Below, in pieces: positions 1-9,000 of a stretch of DNA of 64,000 nt. The DNA is taken from positions 35,130,250 to 35,194,249 of the forward strand of contig OX243811.1 in NCBI GenBank assembly GCA_945859605.1, given 5' to 3'. Within the stretch, counting starts at the first letter, position 1, and each line of letters begins with the position of its first letter. The notes below the pieces were generated by a model that worked only from the letters and a program-made list of their open reading frames with translations, made no database searches and was not told the origin of the DNA. A program made the translations under genes and the position numbers. Source of the stretch: Lumbricus rubellus. Lineage: Eukaryota > Annelida > Clitellata > Crassiclitellata > Lumbricidae.

Positions 1-2712
1 GTCATCGTTCATCCATTCAAACCCATGAGTTGGTAACGGTTTGCTCATCGCCCATCCGTACAAGTTGTTCGCGTCCAAGTATGGAATGAATACTGAATGT
101 TGGGTGGGATTGAAAGCTTCTCCCATGTACTCGTTGTTCGCTTTCGCGTATCGATGTGAAATCGTGCTGACACCTCCTCGTATTCCCTGCTTGATCATCA
201 GCAACATATCGTAGTCACTCAACAACTCCAACTCTACACCAGTCGTCTTCAACGCCGCATCCCATGCAAGTCCTGGGCTAGTGTAGTACCACGCAGGATC
301 TAGGTTGTAGTGCTTCATACAGACGTCTCTGAAGTTTTCGAACACATCCGCTAATAATAGAACATCCGATAAATTGTACAAGTCATGATATTGACGTAAT
401 GTTTTGCATTCAAATTTGTCCCATACCGTTTTCGCGTGCGCGTAATCTTTTTCGCTGATACCCGAATCGGTTAGTTTTGAATAGAAGGCATGCTTCGATG
501 GTAATTCGGTTTCGTTTAATCTTTCAACACCGTCGACGTAATCATATGGGTAAACGCCTTTTCTGAGTAAAAGATCCAGCTTCTCACCTTCAAAAAATTT
601 CCCTAAATTCTTGCACTGATCTTTCTGAAGATTTTTCGATAACACGTCGAGACTCTGGGGCATGAATCTTAAACTATCGATGAAACGTAATTCGCGCTTG
701 ACTTCTCTCTCTTTTCCATCTGCATCTACAAACTTATCGACGACGACCTCTCTGCTGAATGAGATATACTTTTCTTCGTTGCAGGGAATGCATTTGATTT
801 TCTCGCCGTGTTCACCTCGTAATTTCTTGATAAATAAATGGCTGTCATAACCGGTCAAATTGTGAAATACGACGGGGAAGAACTTGGGGACTTTGTATTT
901 CAGATTACAAAGGTTGTGAGCGGCACCTCTAAATTTTCCAGTCAAATGACAGTGATCTCGAACCGGTTTTTCTTCGCCTATAAATTCTCGTTCGCATATA
1001 TGGCAAACAGTAGCCGAGTCGAAGAGCACCTGCTCTTTCTTGCCGAATATCATCTTCTTGGGGAATTTGAACTCGTTGTATATTCGTTTTACATTTTCTT
1101 CGATAGAGTCTATGAATAACTGAGCAACATCATCGTCTTCGTTTTCAGCTGTAAACCGCACCGGCTCTTGGGAATAAACATCATCGTCGAAGCATTTCAT
1201 GTGATAACAAAACGAGCTGGGTGTATGTTTTTGATACTTGTTGGTGTAAGACGTGCTAGGAACGGGTTGACATGTACCGATAGGTTTGATGAACGATTCA
1301 AAGTCGGCAAAATACACAAACGGTACACGCATCTTCCGATAATAATGTGTAAAACTTAGCATAGTCCCAGGTTCTGGAAGTTCTATTCGTTGGGCGTCCT
1401 GCTGCGAACAGTACTCAGTATGTTTGTGAAGCGATTCTTTTCTACTGAACCCTATCAAGCATCTTTTGCAATAGTACATTGATGTAGTAGTATTTTCTGT
1501 TTTCACCGCCATCAGTCTATTGAAATTCCTGATCCAACAATAATGCTTCTTTTCTCCATCAGAAATGAGTAATAGATCTACACACCTATCATTCTCATGC
1601 TTTGATATATATAGTGGGAATACATTCACATCTTTCTCGTAACCAAAAACATTAACACTAATATTATTATTTCGCTCAAACTTACTCAGCACATTAGCGC
1701 CCGCTGCTACAGGGAATTCGATACCAGACCAATTGAGTTCCTCAGACTGTCTTATTAATTCCTTCGTAATTCTCTCCGGGTGTTCTTCAACGGGGTTTAC
1801 AGCTCTCGCTACACACCACTTGAAGCATTCCTCATCTTTGTTCTTCATATTAATAATAGCCTTTTTATTCGCTAAATAATCAGGAAGTGGAATATAAGAA
1901 CTTCCTTTCAATGGTTTATATACCACTGTATCGATATCCAACTTCAAAACGGTTTTGAATCTCCAATTACTCCCCCGCATCTGAAAACTGGCCATGCTCT
2001 CCTTAATTTTATCCGCTGCGTTGGTATATATTTCTCTCACATCGGTTGCTTCTAAAATAATATCACTCTTTGATTTGAAATTAGGCTCAGCCGTTACTAC
2101 TTCGCCGGTTTTCATATCTACTTTCTCCATTACGCACATGAGATCGAGTTGAACTTTTACCCCGCGATTTTTCCCTAGCAACCTAACTACCTGCGGTCTT
2201 ACAGCCTTGAGAAAAGTTGCAACATCGATCCTGTTGTTGCCATCGATCGTGTATCTTTTTGTAAACCCTTTGATAGCCGTCGCAGTCTCTCGAAGTTTGA
2301 ACCTATGAATGGGCGGTTTTATTTGCGGGGGTAACTGACTAATCTCGCGAGTCAGCCAATCCGAAAAAACAATTTTATTTTTCCCCGTGTTCAAAAATTT
2401 CCAAGTATTAGACAAGAATGCCGTAAGTTCCGCTTTTGCTAATCTCGAGTATCCTCGCACACCTCTCTTTTTTGCAATTTCTCGCAATTCTCGCACAGTG
2501 GCGGGAGTATGCGCTTGTGCTTTGTTGACCTGAGCCCGAGCGCCTAGTCGATCTCCCTGCGATATGAACGCTATGAGTTCCGCTTTTCGCAAACTCGAGT
2601 ATCCTCTTTGTCCTCTCTGTTTAGGAATTTGTCGTAATTCTTTCAGATTATACGATGAGTAGTCCATTTTATATTGGGATCTCTTGTCTTTAGGCCGAGC
2701 GGTATATTCCAT
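1..2712 (-). CDS. Protein-primed family B DNA polymerase (Polinton/adintovirus-type), cut by window edge
   Basis: From the ATG at 2712 the minus strand is open for 904 codons to position 1 with no stop, so the C-terminal half lies outside the window. Seen in order: two similar SAP/Rho-N-like helical repeats (about residues 22-50 and 72-100, both ELRxI...RGxRGYSxLxKAEL); a Cys/His cluster CKRC...HKHTEYC near 412-435; exonuclease motif FADFESF near 467; an inserted HNH/endonuclease VII-like module CHIC...RDHCHLTGKF near 570-600; NLTGYDSHL near 616; exonuclease III-like YNLSDVLLLADVFE near 775; and polymerase motif A DANNLYGWAMSKPLP near 875. This architecture is known from protein-primed PolB (DNA_pol_B_2) of Polinton/Maverick elements and their viral relatives. 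The intact frame suggests a fairly recent insertion. Which element lineage it belongs to is inference, as no capsid, integrase or terminal repeat is visible here. Confidence 0.85.
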   Translation of the reverse strand, partial: MEYTARPKDKRSQYKMDYSSYNLKELRQIPKQRGQRGYSSLRKAELIAFISQGDRLGARAQVNKAQAHTPATVRELREIAKKRGVRGYSRLAKAELTAFLSNTWKFLNTGKNKIVFSDWLTREISQLPPQIKPPIHRFKLRETATAIKGFTKRYTIDGNNRIDVATFLKAVRPQVVRLLGKNRGVKVQLDLMCVMEKVDMKTGEVVTAEPNFKSKSDIILEATDVREIYTNAADKIKESMASFQMRGSNWRFKTVLKLDIDTVVYKPLKGSSYIPLPDYLANKKAIINMKNKDEECFKWCVARAVNPVEEHPERITKELIRQSEELNWSGIEFPVAAGANVLSKFERNNNISVNVFGYEKDVNVFPLYISKHENDRCVDLLLISDGEKKHYCWIRNFNRLMAVKTENTTTSMYYCKRCLIGFSRKESLHKHTEYCSQQDAQRIELPEPGTMLSFTHYYRKMRVPFVYFADFESFIKPIGTCQPVPSTSYTNKYQKHTPSSFCYHMKCFDDDVYSQEPVRFTAENEDDDVAQLFIDSIEENVKRIYNEFKFPKKMIFGKKEQVLFDSATVCHICEREFIGEEKPVRDHCHLTGKFRGAAHNLCNLKYKVPKFFPVVFHNLTGYDSHLFIKKLRGEHGEKIKCIPCNEEKYISFSREVVVDKFVDADGKEREVKRELRFIDSLRFMPQSLDVLSKNLQKDQCKNLGKFFEGEKLDLLLRKGVYPYDYVDGVERLNETELPSKHAFYSKLTDSGISEKDYAHAKTVWDKFECKTLRQYHDLYNLSDVLLLADVFENFRDVCMKHYNLDPAWYYTSPGLAWDAALKTTGVELELLSDYDMLLMIKQGIRGGVSTISHRYAKANNEYMGEAFNPTQHSVFIPYLDANNLYGWAMSKPLPTHGFEWMNDD

Positions 2713-2840
2713 TTTTCAGTTATTTTATATACGCCAGAGGAAAAAAAAATAATAATATTCGATTGATCCAAAGACGATTATAAACCAACGGTGTAAAATC
2801 GTTTGCGATATTGTAATCCCGTATCTACGTCGTAGTTCAC

Positions 2841-3155
2841 TCACGCTCTTGCGTCACACAGGCATGAGTTGCCATTGCATTGACAATTAACGACGATGAT
2901 CTCGTTGTCGATCAAACTAACATCACACGGGGGTGAGTTGCCATTGCGCCGACGACGAACGACGATGGTCTCGCGTGGCCCTTGTTGACGATCCGGCCGT
3001 GGATTCTTGCATGGGCATTCATCGTCGTAGCATTCGCGGATGTGGGCGTCAATTTTAGCAATGAACGCCGCTTTCCACCGTCTTGTAAAATATCCATCCC
3101 GGCCGCTCGGCTCGGCGATTTTTCGTAATTCAGTAACTTTTTTCGAGTAGTCCAT
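2841..3155 (-). CDS. Small ORF with a SAP-like N-terminus, neighbour of PolB
   Basis: A 104-residue ORF lying about 130 bp upstream of the PolB start on the same strand. Its start, MDYSKKVTELRKI followed by GRDGYFTRRWKAAFI, resembles the MDYSSYNLKELRQI...RGYSSLRKAEL repeat inside PolB, so the two share an ancestral module. The rest is Cys-rich (CYDDECPC, NCQCNGNSCLCD) and contains an internal duplication about 66 bp apart in the DNA (near 2853 and 2919). The function is unknown. It may be a separate small DNA-binding protein of the same element, or a degraded duplicate of the polymerase N-terminus. Confidence 0.45.
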   Translation of the reverse strand: MDYSKKVTELRKIAEPSGRDGYFTRRWKAAFIAKIDAHIRECYDDECPCKNPRPDRQQGPRETIVVRRRRNGNSPPCDVSLIDNEIIVVNCQCNGNSCLCDARA

Positions 3156-3177
3156 TTTACATACGCCAGAGAAAAAA

Positions 3178-3251
3178 TTTTTTTACTTTTTTACTTTTTT
3201 ACTTTTTTACTTTTTTACTTTTTTACTTTTTTACTTTTTTTTACTTTTTTA
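3178..3251. repeat. (TTTTTTAC)n tandem repeat
   Basis: About nine copies of an 8-bp T-rich unit directly upstream of the small ORF of the PolB element. Confidence 0.9.
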
Positions 3252-3274
3252 CGACAGACGCCGAATATGAAAAA

Positions 3275-3392
3275 GTAAGGCTATATTGGTCAAACTGCGC
3301 GGGCACTCAATTTTTAAGGCTGTATAGGTCAAATGGATGAAAGTAAAGGCTGTACTGGTCAGATTGGACGAAAGTCAAGGCTATACTGGTCG
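3275..3392 (+). repeat. Four iterated 15-mers AAGGCTRTAYWGGTC
   Basis: Near-identical 15-bp motifs start at about 3275, 3318, 3345 and 3377, each followed by a short A/G-rich spacer containing GATGAAAGT or GGACGAAAGTC in the middle copies. Spacing is irregular (43, 27 and 32 bp), which is unlike a simple satellite. They lie between the PolB element and a microsatellite and could belong to the end of that element. Confidence 0.6.
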
Positions 3393-3423
3393 AATGTCCG
3401 AGCTTGCTACATTCTGTTCTACT

Positions 3424-3896
3424 TATGTATGTATGTATGTATGTATGTATGTATGTATGTATGTATGTATGTATGTATGTATGTATGTATGTATGTATGT
3501 ATGTATGTATGCATGTATGTATGTATGTACGTACGTACGTATGTATGTATGTATGTATGTATGTATGTATGTATGTATGTATGTATGTATGTATGTATGT
3601 ATGTATGTATGTATGTACGGTACGTACGTACGTACGTACGTACGTACGTACGTACGTACGTATGTATGTATGTATGTATGTATGTATGTATGTATGTATG
3701 TATGTATGTATGTATGTATGTATGTATGTATGTATGTATTACGTATGTATGTATGTATGTATGTATGTATGTATGTATGTATGTATGTATGTATGTATGT
3801 ATGTATGTATGTATGTATGTATGTATGTATGTATGTATGTATGTATGTATGTATTACGTATGTATGTATTAAGTATGTATATATGCATGTGTGTTT
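3424..3896. repeat. (ATGT)n microsatellite with ACGT blocks
   Basis: About 470 bp of tetranucleotide repeat, mostly ATGT, interrupted by blocks of pure ACGT (3529-3540 and 3617-3660) and by two TTACGT breaks near 3740 and 3855. Open frames across it encode only Met-Tyr-Val-Cys repeats and are not genes. Confidence 0.98.
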
Positions 3897-3899
3897 AGG

Positions 3900-4945
3900 T
3901 GTATGTATGTAAATTATATATGTATTTATATCGTATTTATCTAATTAATTATGTTTCAGAGCATTTACAAAGTAGGCCTAGTTTCATTGCCTATTATATA
4001 GAACTAAATAGGCTTTTGGGAGGAGTAACCATGAATGGACCACCAAAGACAAACTTAGGTGTATATGCCTACTCCATGAATGTCACAGAATTTCCAAAAG
4101 AAAGTATGCCATAATTATGCTGGGCTGATTGGTCAATTATGTTGTTACTGAGCAAAGGACAGATGTCAGATAGTATTCATGAATTGACTAAACAGAACTG
4201 GAGCTGTGAAAAGTTCAGTCAAAGCAATTTGTTTCCGTGAATGGACCGCATGGTGTTCTTGACTGGACCAGTTGCTTTGAAAGGAACATATTATTTTGAA
4301 GACGTTTTTAAACAATATTTTATCCCCAAACGAGAAGTATAGGGGGCCTACTCTAAAACCTTTATCGTCTAAATGCAATTAGAATGCGCCATGTCTCTGT
4401 AGGGATGACTGAAATGAATTTGATATTATATGACTTAGGCTAATCACTAGTGTAAATATAGACTAGGCTTCTATATATAGGTGCTAGTAAAATAATAAAC
4501 TGGGCTATATATAGACTAGCCAATTACAAGGTCTAAATGAATGCTTGTGAAATCTGTTATTAGTACTCAGTTAATTAAATTTGAGTCTGACTCTTAACAC
4601 TTAATAGCCAAATACTTGAAAGAATTGCCCACAGTTCGCACACAGGAACAATCTAAATCATCACCATTCACCAAGGAGGTCATTAATTTCAGAGCAACTC
4701 TCACGAAACTTTGTCTAGCGCAGACTAGCGGACATTAGCTGCATATTATCGCATATTTCTTTCTACGTGTGTCGGACGCATTAGAGCCAAATTCTGTGCC
4801 ACACTGCATGTCCGTTGTTGTTCGACATAACAGAAACCAATGGAGCCTATAATAATTTATTATAATTATCAAAGAAGCACAATTTAACATTTCAAGTGCC
4901 GGTGTCCTTAAATGGACCACGCTCAACATCGGTCCATATTCAGGA
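3900..4945. other. AT-rich stretch without a recognised gene
   Basis: No splice-bounded exon, conserved protein frame or terminal repeat was recognised. Short matching pieces (ATGAATGGACCA near 4030 and its reverse near 4236) hint at an eroded repeat. Confidence 0.4.
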
Positions 4946-4950
4946 CACGT

Positions 4951-5160
4951 GGGGCGCGGTGGTGTATTGGGTATGTTCGTCGCCTTGCAGCCGAAAAGTT
5001 GCAGGTTCCAATCCACCTCAAGTCGTCGCGTAGGAACCTTGGGCAAGTCCTTCACTTGCAATTGCTCAGCGCTTTGGCGTGAAACTCCAATGCAGTGTCC
5101 TCGCTGCATTCGGGAGCGCCCCTCTGAGTAGAGGGCTTGAAGGGGCGCTATAACAAGCGC
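4951..5160 (+). mobile_element. tRNA-derived SINE, copy 1
   Basis: A tRNA-like head with an A-box-like GTGGTGTATTGG and a B-box GGTTCCAATCC (5003-5013) is followed by a body ending GAGTAGAGGGCTTGAAGG then GCGCTATAACA. The same body occurs at 41551-41755, so this is a dispersed family. Copy 1 has a diverged B-box. Confidence 0.75.
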
Positions 5161-5559
5161 CTGAAGTGCACATACAAACAAACTTGGTGGTGTCCAAAAA
5201 GCAACACGGACTCCTTCTACATTATAGGCCTACTTACACGGTGATTGTTCAAAACCCAAACCCGACAGCCTTATCGCAAAATCACTTATAAAATTGGTTC
5301 TGACTAAAAGTCTAAAACATGCATGATTACATTCTAAGAGCTTACCAATAATATATGATCTCGCTGTCAGGTACGACTAAAATTAGATCAGAACAACGAG
5401 ATAATAAATAGTTTCGACCGCAATTAGCCTAATGAAGATTTAGTATACCGTAAAACTGGCTATACAACGAGTCATTCAATGTTCAATTGCGAAAGAATAC
5501 AACAGTCGAAAGAGCATCGTATATTTTGACAGTGGTAAATCGGTTAATTGTGGTAAAAT

Positions 5560-5770
5560 TTCGACCAAATGACTAAAAAAAGGTTAGGCCCTATCAGTTT
5601 TTTTGGACAGGGAAAAACGACACGTTTTTACGATATTTCCACCAAATGAGAGTGAAATGACTACAAAAAGTCATCAGTTTTTACAGCGGGAAATGATATG
5701 TTTTACGAGCGATTTCGACTAAATGACTAGAAAAGTCGTCATAAATTTTGGTCGGCGAAAATGGAAAATT
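5560..5770. repeat. Degenerate tandem repeat of about 75-95 bp, three copies
   Basis: Three diverged copies of a block containing ATTTCGACCAAATGACTA, then TCATCAGTTTTT, then GGGAAAATGATACGTTTTACG. It lies upstream of the first visible AMPK gamma exon. No coding potential was recognised. Confidence 0.6.
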
Positions 5771-5954
5771 TCGTCGGCGATTCAGCCGTTCGCCCACGTA
5801 AATGTCGCGTCGTGCCTCCTCCGCGGTCGTTCTTCGTCCCCTCCAACTTCTACACCAAGTCACTGCCCCCCCCCCAATGGATTAAGGTGAAGTTCCGATG
5901 TTCAGATGCGATATTCATTGGCGACGAAACACGTCTGAAAAATAACTTTGGCAG

Positions 5955-6082
5955 TTTCTTGTTATTCTATATGTAGTTTCTTGTTATTCTGTAGGTGGTT
6001 TCTTGTTATTCTATAGGTAGTTTCTTGTTATTCTACAGGCAGTTTCTTGTTATTCTATAGGCAGTTTCTTGTTATTCTATAG
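5955..6082 (+). repeat. Six 22-bp units, each a 3' splice-site-like sequence
   Basis: Units of TTTCTTGTTATTCTATAGGY plus AG start at 5955, 5977, 5999, 6021, 6043 and 6065. Each consists of a pyrimidine-rich tract, and the last five end in (T/C)AG, giving candidate acceptors at 5993-5994, 6015-6016, 6037-6038, 6059-6060 and 6081-6082. The last one is the inferred acceptor of the AMPK gamma exon beginning at 6083. A 22-bp shift would change the reading frame, so only the last acceptor is expected to give the full-length protein. Confidence 0.9.
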
Positions 6083-9000
6083 GTATGCTGACTGTAACAG
6101 ACTTCATTCGAATATTGCAAAAATACCGCAATTCAATGGCAAGTATATACATTGAATCATTGAACGTCATTGGCAAATCAGGCCTAACGTATTTATATAT
6201 TCTACTGAAAGTCAACAGTGACTCTGTAGTCAATATCATGCGATTTCCGAATGCACTTAAACCTGACTAGTTTAAGTTTAACTAGCCTACCTTCACTCTA
6301 TTTTCACTTACGAAGTTTCGAGCATAGGTCTATAATAGGTCCTATACTAAACAATAAGCAGATACCGTCAATGTCCTTACTCCAGCTGTTACCATATCAA
6401 CAATAGATGTAAATTTCAATGTAAACTTTTCTGCGTGACACCAAGTAGCATAGCTCTAACTGTGATATAAGATAATATAGATAATGTATATAATAGATAT
6501 GTATATGTATTATAATTATATATATATATATCGATGAAATAATTAAATTAAATTAAATTAAAAACAAATTTTGTTTCGTCTGCTTGCAGGACGATCTGGA
6601 AAGAATCAAAGATGACAAGATTTCACATTGGAAAGGTAATAGATATAGCCTACGTCTAATTTTACTCTGCACAGCATGTGTCAAGTTAGCACTGTCTAGG
6701 GCCTACAACTACTCTACTCTAATAATAATTAAAATTATTCAAAGTATTTTAATAATAAAATTACCATGTTTTAATTGCTCTGGAACAAATATTTTTAAAT
6801 TTTTAATCATATCTGTTTTTTAAAACTTGATCTGATAAAAAATGTTGCATGCTAAATATCTAATTGAAATATTTATTATAAGATAGTTCTTATGGCGAAA
6901 GATGCATTTTAATAATAGCACCAGAAATAACAATATGACCTAATACACGGTGATTCATAAAAAACGGTACCCTACATATTTTACTGTAACTCCACCAAAC
7001 ATCGGGTTATGTTGACGAAATTTCAGGTGACGATAGAGTATTCATTTCTGAACATTATGGATGTTAAAATTTATTTTTGAAATTACCCTCATTTGGCAGA
7101 TACGCATGCGCGAAGACGCATACGCATTTCTTGGCTGATTCGCCAATGATGCGCTGATCCATTGTGTCCGATGCCTCCACAATTCGACGACACAACTCGT
7201 TGACATCGCATATTCAAATTATGTAGACATATTCTTGCATGACACTACATATCTTTTAGTCTACTGGATTTAAATCAAGACTATTGGGCGGCCACAAAGT
7301 AGGCGGGATGAAATCAGGAGTTTCAGTTTTCATTACGCAACGGTCTCTCGAGCTCTGTGCGCACGAGCGCTATTATGATGGACGATGAAATAAGCCTACT
7401 CCGTAACGTCACAAATGCCTGGCAAAGTGGAACATCTCTGTAATACTTCCCATTGACCTCAACATCTGGTTCGATGAAATGGATATGTTCGTATGACCAT
7501 GTGCAGAGACCCGACCGATGCCAAGGGGTTTGCTGAAAATTGGTCGATTCCGCAAAGAACGATTTGCTGGAACGTCCCTCTTCTGAGTACCGGCAGATAC
7601 GTTATTGCGAACATTATGATTGTTACTGGGTGATGCCATAGTAAACAGTTTCTCACCAGGAGGCTAAACCAGATGAAATTGACCATGTTTGCGTGACACA
7701 ACCTCATTGACTAACAGGAACGTTGGAATCTTGCTTGTTTCTCGAGATTATCGTGACGTCATTAGTTTTGTCATCCGCGTTACGTCATTATAGCTCCGAA
7801 TGTGACATAATTTATATAGCACTTGGCTAGATCATCAAGCTTCCTTATTCTGAAATTTCATTAAATTTGATGGTAATCGACATGAGTTATGCTGACTTAT
7901 GTAGGGTAACGTTTTTTATGAATCACCGTGTAGAATAAAAAAAAATACTAAAGTTATATTCAGTATGAGAATTGTGGAAAAATAACTGGGGGGGGGGGTT
8001 GGCCTATGATAAACTTGAAATTGGGGTATGAAAAACATACTTTAACATGGGGCCCTAAAAATGACTGGGGGGGTTGAACCCCCCCCCCAACCCCCCGGCA
8101 ATTCTCACCCTGGTTATACTATGCTTATAGAATCTAAGTCATGAAATGATCAATAAATTATGTTGGATGTTGTGGTGAACTGTGAGCGCAGAACAGTTGA
8201 TTGGCGAGGATGAGGAAGTAGATGACGACGATGAGGTTGATGGCTCCTGTTTCAATGGTGGTGGTCGTCGTCTGACCTCTGTTGACCCCGATGACAGTCT
8301 GTATGACGTCATCTGCAGTCTTCATTCGTCTGGCTTTCATCGTCTGCCAGTCATTGACAATCCCACCAACAACGTTCTCTATACGATCGGATACAGGAGA
8401 ATTCTACAGTTCATCTGTCTCTTCGTAGGTTGACCCACGAATTATTCGTTGTCTATAAGCATAATAATTATAACATATTAATCGTCTATGATCCTTGCTT
8501 CATTATCTTAGCCTGGCTTCAACTCTATCTGAATTTTCTTATAGGAACCATTTTGTTTAAAATCTTCTTTTATAAGAAAAAGTTTCGGCTATTCACATGG
8601 GCTCTCACAGATGTTTTGTAGAAGGGCAAAACACAATTTAACGGATGATTTTTTGGGGGCAGGACCTTATAAACATGGGTATTTTTTATATGGCTGTCTA
8701 AATGTAAATTGTCTAGTTTCATTTTGTTTATCATAAGGCCTAACATCAGTGGTGTTCTTTGCAAAGAAATTTGCTGGAGAGCAAAAGGTAGTAGGCCTAT
8801 AGTTGAGAACGGTGTAGACGAACGCTTTGCCCTATTATTGTCATGGATAATTTATCTGCATTTCCCCTAATTTTTCCACTTGTCTGTCTTCTTAACCTCC
8901 ACTGTCTTCTGTTATTCTCAAACAGAAACTTGCTTTGAATCCGAAGGAAATCAAAATAATATTATTGATGCAATTGTGTTGAAGTGTTGTGAAGTTTTTG

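Noticed and set aside
4735..5181. 148-residue minus frame
   Set aside because: It crosses a SINE in antisense; a similar frame appears over the other SINE copy at 41459-41827.
5761..5976. Upstream AMPK gamma exon
   Set aside because: The frame has no similarity to the expected AAPLWD region and no phase-1 donor; the N-terminal exons were not found in the window.
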